Source: Bog-473 sp963824195
GTDB lineage: Bacteria > Actinomycetota > Acidimicrobiia > Acidimicrobiales > RAAP-2
NCBI GenBank assembly: GCA_963824195.1
Contig: CAWGOJ010000041.1
Coordinates: 1-64,000, forward strand
Length of the DNA stretch: 64,000 nt
Direction of reading: 5' to 3'
Shown piece by piece: positions 35,383 through 43,572 of this stretch. The notes under the pieces are model-generated. The model saw only the letters and a program-made list of their open reading frames with translations. It was not told the DNA's origin and made no database searches. Each line of letters opens with the position of its first letter. The first letter of the stretch is position 1. A program made the position numbers and the translations under genes.

Positions 35383-35895
35383 ATGAACAAGAGAGAACTA
35401 GCAAGAGCTGTCGCAGTCCAGGCCGATGTCGAGTTGAAGACCGTCGTCTCGGTGATCGAAGGCTTCACCGAAGTGGTGACGGCCGTCGTGTCCAAGGGCG
35501 AGCCGGTCTCCATTCCCGGTTTCGCCAAATTCGTCAAGGTCGATCGCCCGGCCCGCATGGGCCGGAACCCGGCGACGGGCGAGGCGATCCGGATCAAGGC
35601 CTCCAAGAAGGCCCGCATCACGCCGGTGAAGGCGTTCAAGGACGCCGTGCTGGCCCCCGCGAAGGCACCCAAGCTCGTGAAGGGCGCCTACCCGACGACC
35701 GACGCGGCCGTTGCAACCGCCGGCAAGTCGGCTGCACCCGTGGCCGCCAAGGCGCCCGCCAAGAAGGTCACCGCGGCGCGCAAGGCCCCGGCCAAGAAGG
35801 CTCCGGCCAAGAAGGCGCCGGCGGCGCGCAAGGCGCCAGCCAAGCGGGCCACCACCGCCCGCAAGGCCCCGGCCAAGCGGACAGCAAAGAGGTAG
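35383..35895 (+). CDS. HU-type DNA-binding protein with Lys/Ala/Pro tail
   Basis: Start ATG 35383 gives the classical HU N-terminus MNKRELARAVAVQADVELKT. The DNA-binding arm region is GFAKFVKVDRPARMGRNPATGEAIRI and the fold ends near residue 92. The following ~80 residues are a disordered basic tail of AARKAPAKKAPAKK-type repeats, as in actinobacterial HupB. It compacts the nucleoid by binding and bending DNA. A strong hairpin follows the stop. Confidence 0.92.
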   Translation: MNKRELARAVAVQADVELKTVVSVIEGFTEVVTAVVSKGEPVSIPGFAKFVKVDRPARMGRNPATGEAIRIKASKKARITPVKAFKDAVLAPAKAPKLVKGAYPTTDAAVATAGKSAAPVAAKAPAKKVTAARKAPAKKAPAKKAPAARKAPAKRATTARKAPAKRTAKR

Positions 35896-35899
35896 CGCG

Positions 35900-35931
35900 G
35901 TCGCCCGGTCCCTTGAACGGGACCGGGCGAC
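35900..35931 (+). terminator. Hairpin terminator after the HU gene
   Basis: GTCGCCCGGTCCC-TTGAAC-GGGACCGGGCGAC, perfect 13-bp arms, starting 5 bases after the HU stop codon. No T-run, which is usual for GC-rich actinobacterial terminators. Confidence 0.75.
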
Positions 35932-35945
35932 ACGCCTCGGGTCGC

Positions 35946-36221
35946 ATGGGCGAGCCGAGATACGAAGAGAGCCAGGCGACGGACGCCCCCTGGGCCGAGC
36001 CGCTCGCCGACAGACCTCTCGCGTCACCGGATCCCGAGCGGCTGTCGCCGGACGATCCGGCGTACCGACAGATCCTCCGGGCGCACGACGAGGCACGGCA
36101 CGCCGGCGCCGACACCTATGTCGACCCGAGCTCGGGACTGATGGTGTTGACGGCCGGATACCTCGCCCGGCGTGGCTCCTGCTGCGGCGCCGGATGCAGG
36201 CACTGCCCGTACGTCACCTGA
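35946..36221 (+). CDS. DUF5522-family protein (91 aa)
   Basis: ATG 35946. The C-terminal half matches the DUF5522 pattern: TYVDPSSGLMVLTAGYLARR followed by GSCCGAGCRHCPYVT, a compact four-cysteine plus histidine metal-site motif. The N-terminal ~40 residues are acidic and variable. Function of the family is not established. Confidence 0.8.
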   Translation: MGEPRYEESQATDAPWAEPLADRPLASPDPERLSPDDPAYRQILRAHDEARHAGADTYVDPSSGLMVLTAGYLARRGSCCGAGCRHCPYVT

Positions 36222-36289
36222 GTCACCGCATGCCCCAGGCATGCCTCCTATGCTCCATGGGCACTCGGCGCACACGGAACGGTCACGTA

Positions 36290-36790
36290 ATGAGCGACAC
36301 CTCTCAGGGTCCCGGATGGTGGTTGGCATCAGACGGCAAGTGGTACCCGCCCGAGCTGTGGACCGGACCGCCCGGCGCTGGACCCGGACCCGGGGATCCG
36401 CAATCGACCGCGCCGACCAACCGGGCGCAAGCACCGACGTACGGCGGCAGCAGTCCGTTCCAGCCCTATGGCTACGGCCAGCAGACGCGGCACGGCGCCG
36501 TCGCCAGACGCAAGACCAACGGGCTCGCCATCGCGTCGCTCGTCTGCTCGTGCGCCGGCATCTTCCTGATCGGCATCCCGGCCGTCCTGGGCATCATCTT
36601 CGGGTTCGTCGCACGGTCACAGATCCGTCAGTCTCAGGGGACCCAGGGTGGCGACGGGCTCGCCATGGCGGGCATCATCGTCGGGTTCGGCGTGGTGGCG
36701 CTGCTCGTCGTCGTCTTCGTGATCGCAGCCCAGAACAACAATGACAACGGTGTCGTGCACGTGCTCAACGCCGTGAACGTCCTCGGTTGA
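36290..36790 (+). CDS. DUF4190 membrane protein (166 aa)
   Basis: ATG 36290 gives MSDTSQGPGWWLASDGKWYP, the short actinobacterial GWW.ASDGKWYPPE motif, then a Pro/Gly-rich cytosolic linker, then two membrane helices (IASLVCSCAGIFLIGIPAVLG and MAGIIVGFGVVALLVVVFVI) separated by a GFVARSQIRQSQG loop, the DUF4190 signature. Role unknown. It precedes the zinc dehydrogenase by 13 bases, so the two may form an operon. Confidence 0.85.
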   Translation: MSDTSQGPGWWLASDGKWYPPELWTGPPGAGPGPGDPQSTAPTNRAQAPTYGGSSPFQPYGYGQQTRHGAVARRKTNGLAIASLVCSCAGIFLIGIPAVLGIIFGFVARSQIRQSQGTQGGDGLAMAGIIVGFGVVALLVVVFVIAAQNNNDNGVVHVLNAVNVLG

Positions 36791-36803
36791 AGGAGAGAAC
36801 GGC

Positions 36804-38036
36804 ATGCAAGGTCTCCTCTACGGTGTGCGGCCCGAGCGCTGGACACCACCCGACGAGTCGAACCATCTCATGGTCGGGCTCTCCCGGGTGCCGATGGTCA
36901 TGAAGGAACTCGAGAGACCCGGGCTGGTCCGTGACGACTGGGCGGTCGTGAAGACGCGCCTGACCGGCATCTGCGGGTCCGACGCCAAGATGGTCTTCAT
37001 GGACTTCGGCGACGACTTCGGCGACAGCGCGCTGAACGGGTACTTCTCCTTCCCCACGGTGTTCGGTCACGAGGTCGTGGCCGACGTCGTCGAGATCGGG
37101 CCCGCGGTGACGACGCTCGAGGTCGGGCAGCGGGTCGTCCTCAACCCCTGGCTCTCGTGCGGGCCACGGGGCATCGATCCCCCCTGCCCCTCGTGCCAGG
37201 ACGGCGACTACAGCCTGTGCTGGCACTTCACGGAGGGGCCGATCGCGGCCGGCATTCACACGGGGACGTCGAGGGACGCACCCGGGGGCTTCGCCGAGTA
37301 CCTGCCGGCGCACGAGTCCATGCTGATCCCCGTCCCCGACAGCCTGAGCGACGAGGTGGCCGTCATCGGTGACCCGTTCGCGGTGTCGCTGCACTCGGTC
37401 ACGAGGCACCCGCCACCGCCGGGCGGCAAGGTGCTCATCTACGGCGGAGGCGCGCTCGGAAGCTGTGCTGCGGCCATCGTCCGTGCGCTCTATCCCGATG
37501 TCGACGTCATGGTGGTCGCCCGCTTCCCGGCCCAGGCCGCGCTGGCCCGCCGGTTGGGCGCGACCGTCGTCGACCCGTTCCCCGTCGAGGAGCTGCTCGA
37601 GGAAGCGGCGGCGTGGTCCGGCGGTGTGCTCCAGAAGTTCGGCGGCGAGGCGCTGCCAATGGCGCACCCGGGTGGCTTCGATGTCGTCTACGACACCGTG
37701 GGCACGGCGCAGACCGCGGAGATCGGCGTCCGTCTGCTCAAGGCACGCGGCACCATGGTCAAGAGCGGCGTGCACGCGCCGGAGCGCTGGGAGTGGTCGC
37801 CGCTGTACTTCAAGGAGATCTCCTGGGTCGGCTCCAACGCATTCGGGGTGGAGGAGGTGGACGGCATCCGCATGCACGGGATCGCCCACTACCTACGCCT
37901 GGCCGAGCAGGGCCGCGTCGACATGACGGGGATGCTGACCCACACCTTCCGGCTGGACGATTGGCGCGAGGCGTTCATCACGCTGGCCACCCAGGAGCAG
38001 AGCGGCGCCATCAAGGTCGCGTTCGACTTCCGCTGA
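36804..38036 (+). CDS. Zinc-dependent medium-chain dehydrogenase (410 aa)
   Basis: GGAGAG precedes ATG 36804. Catalytic zinc residues lie in RLTGICGSDAKMVFMD and FGHEVVADVVEIG. The structural-zinc lobe is shortened: CGPRGIDPPCPSCQDGDYSLC. The cofactor loop is YGGGALGSCAAAIVRAL. The enzyme is longer than typical MDRs owing to a ~50-residue insertion around SGGVLQKFGGEAL. Substrate unknown; proximity to a diiron paralogue might indicate a shared oxidative pathway, but a gap of 140 bases separates them. Confidence 0.88.
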   Translation: MQGLLYGVRPERWTPPDESNHLMVGLSRVPMVMKELERPGLVRDDWAVVKTRLTGICGSDAKMVFMDFGDDFGDSALNGYFSFPTVFGHEVVADVVEIGPAVTTLEVGQRVVLNPWLSCGPRGIDPPCPSCQDGDYSLCWHFTEGPIAAGIHTGTSRDAPGGFAEYLPAHESMLIPVPDSLSDEVAVIGDPFAVSLHSVTRHPPPPGGKVLIYGGGALGSCAAAIVRALYPDVDVMVVARFPAQAALARRLGATVVDPFPVEELLEEAAAWSGGVLQKFGGEALPMAHPGGFDVVYDTVGTAQTAEIGVRLLKARGTMVKSGVHAPERWEWSPLYFKEISWVGSNAFGVEEVDGIRMHGIAHYLRLAEQGRVDMTGMLTHTFRLDDWREAFITLATQEQSGAIKVAFDFR

Positions 38037-38177
38037 GGAACGCTCGGTCACTCCCCTCGAGCGGTCCGGCGGCAGGGCAGGGTGGCCATTCCGAATGACG
38101 TCGGAGAGTGGACGGGGTAGCGTCGCGTCCGGCGGAAGCCGCCACAGCAACGTGCTCACGTGACCCAAGGGGGGCCC

Positions 38178-39263
38178 ATGACCACCAGCCCGTCGATCAC
38201 CGACTCGGACTTCGCCTTCGAGCCGAAATGGGGCATCGAGTCCCCCTCCACCACGATGTTCGACTTCGACTACACCGGTGGACGCGACCAACTGCTGCGC
38301 CTCTACGACAAGGGGACCCGGCGCCAGTGGATCGGCAGTGACCGTCTGGACTGGAGCCAGGAGGTCGATCTGACCAACCCCGTCGGGATGCCCGACGAGA
38401 TGGTGCCCATCTTCGGCACCGAGTGGTGGGACAAGATGTCCGACGAGCGCAAGGGCGAGCTCCGCCGGCACACCGAGGCCTGGCGGTTCAGCCAGTTCAT
38501 GCACGGCGAGCAGGGGGCACTGATCTGCACGGCCAAGATCGTGCAGACGGTCCCGGACATCGACTCCAAGTTCTACGCGGCCACGCAGGTCATCGACGAG
38601 GCGCGCCACGTCGAGGTGTACAGCCGCTACCTGCACGAAAAGGTGCAACTGGTCTACCCGCTCAACCCGCACCTCAAGGCGCTCCTCGACGACGTCATCG
38701 CCGACAGCCGGTGGGACATGACGTATCTCGGCATGCAGGTGCTCATTGAGGGCCTCGCCCTGGCTGCCTTCGGCGTCATTCGCAACAACGCGCAGGAGCC
38801 GTTGGCCAAGGCACTCAATGCGTATGTCATGCAGGACGAGGCGCGCCACGTGATGTTCGGCCGCCTGGCGCTGCGCGACTACTACCCCCAGCTGACCGAG
38901 GCCGAGCGCGCCGATCGCGAGGCCTTCTGCATCGAGGCCTGCTACCTGATGCGCGACCGCTTCCTCGGCGAGGAGGTGTGGGAGCGGCTGGAGCTGCCAC
39001 CCGAGATCGCCACCTACGTCGAGAACAGCGAGACCTTGCGCGTGTTCCGCAGCTTCCTCTTCATGCGCATCGTGCCGATCCTGCGCGACATCGGCCTGTG
39101 GGGGCCGAAGCTGCGCTCAGCGTTCGAGGAGATGGGCGTGATCGGGTTCGCCGACACCGACATCGACGCCGAGATGGCCGACGACGAGCGGGCGGCCGAG
39201 GAGTACGACGAGGCCCGCGACGCCCGGATGGCGCATGTGAAGGCCGTGGCCGAGCAGGCATGA
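38178..39263 (+). CDS. Ferritin-like diiron protein, second paralogue
   Basis: A 361-residue relative of the protein at 19166. Ligand motifs are the glutamate in FSQFMHGEQGALICTAKI, then VIDEARHVEVYSRYLH, the glutamate of LIEGLALAAFGVI and MQDEARHVMFGRLALRD. ATG 38178 follows GACCCAAGGGGG, a leader nearly identical to that of the first paralogue. No ferredoxin gene lies next to it. Expected to activate O2 on an unknown substrate. The C-terminal ~40 residues are acidic. Confidence 0.85.
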   Translation: MTTSPSITDSDFAFEPKWGIESPSTTMFDFDYTGGRDQLLRLYDKGTRRQWIGSDRLDWSQEVDLTNPVGMPDEMVPIFGTEWWDKMSDERKGELRRHTEAWRFSQFMHGEQGALICTAKIVQTVPDIDSKFYAATQVIDEARHVEVYSRYLHEKVQLVYPLNPHLKALLDDVIADSRWDMTYLGMQVLIEGLALAAFGVIRNNAQEPLAKALNAYVMQDEARHVMFGRLALRDYYPQLTEAERADREAFCIEACYLMRDRFLGEEVWERLELPPEIATYVENSETLRVFRSFLFMRIVPILRDIGLWGPKLRSAFEEMGVIGFADTDIDAEMADDERAAEEYDEARDARMAHVKAVAEQA

Positions 39264-39314
39264 TCCTGCGGAGGGCTCTGCCACAGCCGCGACCCCACCC
39301 TCGGTCGGGCTGCG

Positions 39315-39758
39315 TCAGGCGCCGTTGCCCTTGCCCTTGCCGTTGTCGCTGAGACCGCTTTCGGGGACAGCCTCGAGTCCGGCCTGGATCTGCTGCATCG
39401 GCTCGTTCGTGTCGAGGTAGTCGCGCCACGAGGTGACCTTCCCCTCCGCGTCCACGTCGATCACGGTCGCTCCCTGCATTGAGATGTGGATCCCCGGCCC
39501 GTCCCCGGTCTTGATCGTGCCCGTGCCGGTCCACTCGAAGACGGCCCAATCGTCGCCACCCCGGATCCTGTCCACCCGCTGCGACCAGTCGGGGAAGATG
39601 GAATCGGTGTCGGTGGCCACCTTGCGCACGTCGGTGGTCCACTGGGTCACGGGGTCGCAGAAGACGCCGTCGGGGGCGAAGAGTGCCGCGAACGCGTCGG
39701 GTCCGTCCACGGACTCGAAGGTGCGGGCCCACTCGGTCCAGTCGCGCCCGGTGCTCAC
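39315..39758 (-). CDS. SnoaL-like (NTF2-fold) protein
   Basis: A 147-residue protein from GTG 39758, overlapping the stop of the upstream gene. The cone-shaped NTF2 pattern is visible: WARTFESVDGPDAFAALFAP, DGVFCDPVTQWTTDVRKV, WAVFEWTGTGTI and GATVIDVDAEGKVTSWRDYLD. Such proteins act as cyclases, isomerases or ligand binders. Its position as the last gene of the YbjQ operon suggests an accessory role there. Confidence 0.8.
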   Translation of the reverse strand: MSTGRDWTEWARTFESVDGPDAFAALFAPDGVFCDPVTQWTTDVRKVATDTDSIFPDWSQRVDRIRGGDDWAVFEWTGTGTIKTGDGPGIHISMQGATVIDVDAEGKVTSWRDYLDTNEPMQQIQAGLEAVPESGLSDNGKGKGNGA

Positions 39759-40663
39759 CGGCGCCGGCCCTTTGCGGCGCCGCCACGCAGGCTCTCCGCG
39801 TCGAAGGTGACCACGGCGTCGTCCAGCGGGAGCACCACCTGGGGCTTGACGAACTGGTGCGCCTCGGCGACCAGGCGGACCGCCGTGCCCCAGGCCGTGA
39901 AGCCCACCGCATGGCGGGCGAAGCTCATCGGGCCCTCGGTGACCTTCACTTCGACCACCCCTTGACCTCCTGCATGGAGAGCCGAGCGCTGCATCTTCTC
40001 CATGGCCGACTCGCGGGCAGAGTACATGGCCTCTGTGTAATTGGTCAGCTCGACGTTCTGGCGTGTCTGCTTCATGGCGGTACCCGCCGTCCGGCGGGGG
40101 GCGTAGACGAAGCTGGCGCCGAAGGCGAGCCCGACCGGCATCCAGCCGGCGCGCTGGAGCAGCGTGAAGTCGCGGGCAGAGAGGTCCGAGACGAACGGCA
40201 TCGCCTGGGCGGCGTCGGTACCGCGGGCGTCCTTCCCGCCGATGGGCCGCACCGCGGTGCCCACGAGCTCGACGTCGATGTGGTGCGTACGCACCGACAC
40301 CTCGACCCGCACTCCCACCACGCCGTGGCCATGCACCTTGCTGCATTCGCCCCGCAGCTGCGCCGCGGCCTGGTCCACCGCCTGGTCGTGCGCGTCCGAC
40401 GCCAGCGAGATGGCGCCCCTCCCCCAGTTCCACACGCCGACCGGGACAGATACCACGGCCACGCCGCACACCAGGTCGAGCGGCTCCCAGCCGGCCGCGT
40501 GGAGCAGCAGTGCCTCGTCCACCGACAGGTCCGAGGTGATGCCGCGTGCCTGCGAGGGGGGTGCCGGGGCGGCGAGCGACTGCGCGCCCAGCAGCATCTC
40601 GGACCGCACGTCCGGCCGCGGGACGGCACCAGGTCCGGAGCCCGTGCTCATGCCCGTGCTCAT
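39755..40663 (-). CDS. Two-domain YbjQ-like (DUF74) protein
   Basis: A 302-residue protein from ATG 40663. Domain 1 begins GITSDLSVDEALLLHAAGWE and contains HGHGVVGVRVEVSVRTHHID; domain 2 begins PFVSDLSARDFTLLQRAGWM and contains TEAMYSARESAMEKMQRSAL and QGVVEVKVTEG. The YbjQ fold (heavy-metal-binding domain family) forms pentamers in known single-domain members. Here two copies are fused. Start and stop overlap neighbours on both sides. Confidence 0.8.
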   Translation of the reverse strand: MSTGMSTGSGPGAVPRPDVRSEMLLGAQSLAAPAPPSQARGITSDLSVDEALLLHAAGWEPLDLVCGVAVVSVPVGVWNWGRGAISLASDAHDQAVDQAAAQLRGECSKVHGHGVVGVRVEVSVRTHHIDVELVGTAVRPIGGKDARGTDAAQAMPFVSDLSARDFTLLQRAGWMPVGLAFGASFVYAPRRTAGTAMKQTRQNVELTNYTEAMYSARESAMEKMQRSALHAGGQGVVEVKVTEGPMSFARHAVGFTAWGTAVRLVAEAHQFVKPQVVLPLDDAVVTFDAESLRGGAAKGRRR

Positions 40664-41487
40664 GAGAGGCGCACCGTCGGTCTCGGCAGCTCGACCTGGT
40701 CGAAGTCCTTGAAACGGCGCATCCGATTGCCCCGGAGCGTGCAGTCGATGACCTCGTCACCCTGTGACAGCTCCCGCGCCACCACGTCGATGGTGGCACC
40801 GTGGAGCTCGTCCCCGGTCAGCTGTTGGCGGACGTGCTTGCGGGCCAGCTGGCGCACGGCCATGTGGGCCTTGCTCACCTGCTCGATGAGATGCGGCCCC
40901 GTCGGCGACCCCCAGCTCATGTTGCCCTCCATGAGGTACTCGGTGATGCAGTAGGCCCAGACGCGGACCGAGGCGAGCGCGGCGACCACGGCCACCGGCA
41001 TGAACCCCGCCTCGATGGACTTGGTCAGCCGCTGCCCCGCGAGATAGGTGCTCCACGGAACCCCACCCGCCGGGGGAGGCCCGCCGTCGACGGTGACGGC
41101 GGTGCCGAGGAAGTGGAACTCGGTCGTCCCCGTGTCGGCGACGCTTGAGACCCGGTCCACCACGCCGATGACGCCGTGGGCGCCGTGGGCGGTGGCTTCC
41201 TCGATCATGCGCTGGTAGGCGCTCCCATACCCCTGGGCCCACGCGGCCTCCACCCACGGCTGCTCAAGGTTCTGGCCCCAGGAGCGGTGCTCGTTGGACA
41301 CGAAGCCATGGGGGCACCGATAGGTCTCCGAGTACGACCCCGCGCTCTGCGGGCCGCCCACGTAGGGCGACAGGCCGCGCATGTACCCCGAGCCCTGCCC
41401 GTACCAGCCCCACTGCATGACGCAGAAGCCCTGGACGAGGGCGACCGGCTGCAGCCCGAGATCGAGACAGGCGGCGAAGTCGGGCAC
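40660..41487 (-). CDS. Divergent two-domain YbjQ-like protein, start uncertain
   Basis: The only usable in-frame start is GTG 41487, but the frame is open upstream to the previous stop with TAFSSGLTV, the natural beginning of a YbjQ domain. Either translation starts elsewhere or a frameshift lies near the duplicated GGTTCGCCC (41571-41588). Domain 1 has GLQPVALVQGFCVMQWGWYG and AHGAHGVIGVVDRVSSV; domain 2 has SIEAGFMPVAVVAALASVRV and ELHGATIDVVARELSQGDEV. It is the most divergent of the three. It overlaps the downstream gene by ATGA. Confidence 0.7.
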   Translation of the reverse strand: MPDFAACLDLGLQPVALVQGFCVMQWGWYGQGSGYMRGLSPYVGGPQSAGSYSETYRCPHGFVSNEHRSWGQNLEQPWVEAAWAQGYGSAYQRMIEEATAHGAHGVIGVVDRVSSVADTGTTEFHFLGTAVTVDGGPPPAGGVPWSTYLAGQRLTKSIEAGFMPVAVVAALASVRVWAYCITEYLMEGNMSWGSPTGPHLIEQVSKAHMAVRQLARKHVRQQLTGDELHGATIDVVARELSQGDEVIDCTLRGNRMRRFKDFDQVELPRPTVRLS

Positions 41488-41619
41488 GGTCAGACCCGAG
41501 GAAAACGCGGTCGACTCGAGACGGCGGACGGCGGCTTCGGGCAGGTCGGTGCCCGGTGCTCCTTCTGCGTGGTTCGCCCGGTTCGCCCGGTCCCGCAGCT
41601 CCGACCTGTCCGTCCGTCA

Positions 41620-42435
41620 TCAGTTGTCGAGCGAGATGATGGTGATCGGCTTGGGCAGGGTGATCTCTCCGCTGCTCTTGGTGACCGCCGTGCCGAGCGC
41701 CAGGAACTCAATGGTGTGCGAGCCCCACTGGTGCGACTTCTCCTCCAGGCGGACGCCCACGATGCCGCTGGCATTGAGACGGCCCGCCTCGTCCTGCATC
41801 CGTGTCATGGCGAGCTCCCTCGCCTCGTAGAGGGCCTGCGTGAAGTTGGGCAGTTCCACGTTCTGTCCCATGGATCCCAGTGCCTGGGTGAGCTTGCGGT
41901 GCGCAATGTGGAAGACGCAGGTACCCATGACGAGCGCCTGGGGGACGTGTCCCGTCTGCATCAGGGTCCAGAAGTCCTGCCCGGACAAGTCGGAGGTGAA
42001 GGGCTTGCCGAGGGCGTTGAGGTATGACGTCCCATCCTCGGCCTTGACCGCGGTGCCGAAGGCGATGAACTCGGCAGAGTCGTTCCCCCACTCGTAGTAG
42101 TTCACGTCGAGGCGCACGCCGACGACGCCGTCGGCGCCGAGCTGCTCTGCCTCCTCCTCCATGCGGTTCATCGCCAGCTCCCGAGCGGTATACATCGCCT
42201 CGGTGAGCTTGCTCAGCTCTTGGCTCTCGCCCCACTTCCGGGTCTGGATCCCGATGTGGTAGATCGACGAACCCATCACGAAGCCCAGCGGGTGGAAGCC
42301 GGCCTCCTTGACGAGGAGGAACTCGTTCACCGAGAGGTCGGACGTGAAGAGTCCGTGCTCCAGCTCCTCGAGCCGGTGCGCGGCGTCCTTGGGGAGGTCA
42401 TGTGCCTCGGGTGGCACCTCCGGCTGCTCGGTCAC
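41620..42435 (-). CDS. Two-domain YbjQ-like protein (271 aa)
   Basis: GTG 42435 overlaps the stop of the first gene (GTGA), with GGAGGG just upstream. Both domains are canonical: FTSDLSVNEFLLVKEAGFHP, VMGSSIYHIGIQ and LGADGVVGVRLDVNYYEWG in the first; FTSDLSGQDFWTLMQTGHVP, VMGTCVFHIA and NASGIVGVRLEEKSHQWG in the second. These are the closest to the textbook family in this locus. Cytosolic. Metal binding is assigned to the family by name only. Confidence 0.85.
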   Translation of the reverse strand: MTEQPEVPPEAHDLPKDAAHRLEELEHGLFTSDLSVNEFLLVKEAGFHPLGFVMGSSIYHIGIQTRKWGESQELSKLTEAMYTARELAMNRMEEEAEQLGADGVVGVRLDVNYYEWGNDSAEFIAFGTAVKAEDGTSYLNALGKPFTSDLSGQDFWTLMQTGHVPQALVMGTCVFHIAHRKLTQALGSMGQNVELPNFTQALYEARELAMTRMQDEAGRLNASGIVGVRLEEKSHQWGSHTIEFLALGTAVTKSSGEITLPKPITIISLDN

Positions 42436-42905
42436 GATTGCCCTCCGATCACGATGTTCTCCAGGGCGAGACGCGTCTGCTCGCTGTGGGCGGCCTCCGA
42501 CTGCAGGGTGGCGAGGAGCCGGGTGAGCCAGACGTCCATGCCGACCTGCTCGCTGCGGATGCGGATGCCACCCGACGAATGGCCGATGCTGCACCGCACC
42601 GAGGCCCCTTCGACGAGGGCCTCGAGCGTGTCGTCGCCGAGCGTGATCCGCACCGATTTGATCTCGTCGGACTTGCGGAAGCGCCCCGAACGTTCCACCA
42701 CGATGCGATCTCCCAGCACGTCGGCGAGCTGGGAGATCAGAAGCTTCAGCATGATCCGCAGGTCCGTGCTGTTCGACGCCAATTGCGAGACCGCCATGCT
42801 CAGATCGAAGGCGGCGTCTCCTGCGCCTTGGCCCGAGTCCGAGCCGATCCCGGTCCCCGTTTGTTCAACTGGCGAGCCGGCAGGCTCCATGGACATTGGC
42901 CGCAT
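42432..42905 (-). CDS. Hypothetical first gene of the YbjQ operon (157 aa)
   Basis: Starts at ATG 42905 (ATG 42893 is also possible). The product has a disordered start, a long helical segment (MAVSQLASNSTDLRIMLKLL), a strand-rich middle (DEIKSVRITLGDDTLEALVE) and a C-terminal helix with QTRLALENIVIG. No family recognised. As promoter-proximal gene of a tightly overlapping operon it is probably part of the same complex. Confidence 0.65.
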   Translation of the reverse strand: MRPMSMEPAGSPVEQTGTGIGSDSGQGAGDAAFDLSMAVSQLASNSTDLRIMLKLLISQLADVLGDRIVVERSGRFRKSDEIKSVRITLGDDTLEALVEGASVRCSIGHSSGGIRIRSEQVGMDVWLTRLLATLQSEAAHSEQTRLALENIVIGGQS

Positions 42906-42971
42906 CGTACCGCCACCTCCCCGGATCGGGCCCCCCGCCCCCGGGACTTCGGGTGCCCGATCGACCAGGGG

Positions 42972-43421
42972 TCACGCCGAGCGGGGCTCGCAGATGACGA
43001 CGGGGATGTCCCGGCCGGACTTCTCCTGGTAACCGGCATAGCCCTTGTAGCTGGCCACGATGTCGGGCCACAGCGCCGCCTTCTCGTCGGGCGACGCCGT
43101 CCTGGCCCGCATCTTGCGGGTCTCGCCGTTCATGGTCACCTCCACATCGGGGTTGGCGGTGAGATTCAGGTACCACGCCGGGTCCCGTTCGTCGCCCCCC
43201 TTCGAGGCCACCAGGACGACCCGGTCCTCGTCATGGATGGGCGAGGCGAGCATGCTCGAGCGCGGCTGACCGGACTTGCGCCCGATGGTGTGCAGTTCCA
43301 CCCCGGGCATGCCGAAGAGGTCGCGAGGCCACCGGCCGCCGGTCACCTTCAGAGCTGTCTTGTGCACCAGGTTCAAGGCCTTGAACCCGAGGTCGACGGC
43401 GGGTTTGCGGAGCTCGGTCAT
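42972..43421 (-). CDS. DDN-family (F420-type) nitroreductase-like protein
   Basis: A 149-residue protein of the deazaflavin-dependent nitroreductase family: VELHTIGRKSGQPRSSMLAS, RVVLVASKGGDERDPAWYLN, NPDVEVTMNGETRKMRARTA and WPDIVASYKGYAGYQEKSGR are the conserved blocks. Such split-barrel enzymes reduce quinones or nitro compounds with F420H2. It stands 66 bases upstream of the YbjQ operon on the same strand. Confidence 0.9.
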   Translation of the reverse strand: MTELRKPAVDLGFKALNLVHKTALKVTGGRWPRDLFGMPGVELHTIGRKSGQPRSSMLASPIHDEDRVVLVASKGGDERDPAWYLNLTANPDVEVTMNGETRKMRARTASPDEKAALWPDIVASYKGYAGYQEKSGRDIPVVICEPRSA

Positions 43422-43572
43422 GGTGGTCCCTTCTTCGATCCTGGCGGCTGCGAGGCGATGCGCGTGTCGTCCGCTGCCCGGACGAACCTATCGGGAACCG
43501 GCACGAGCCCCGGTCATCCACCCAGGGGGCCGTCGCCCGGATCCTTCAAACAGCCTGCCGACTTTCGTTAGC

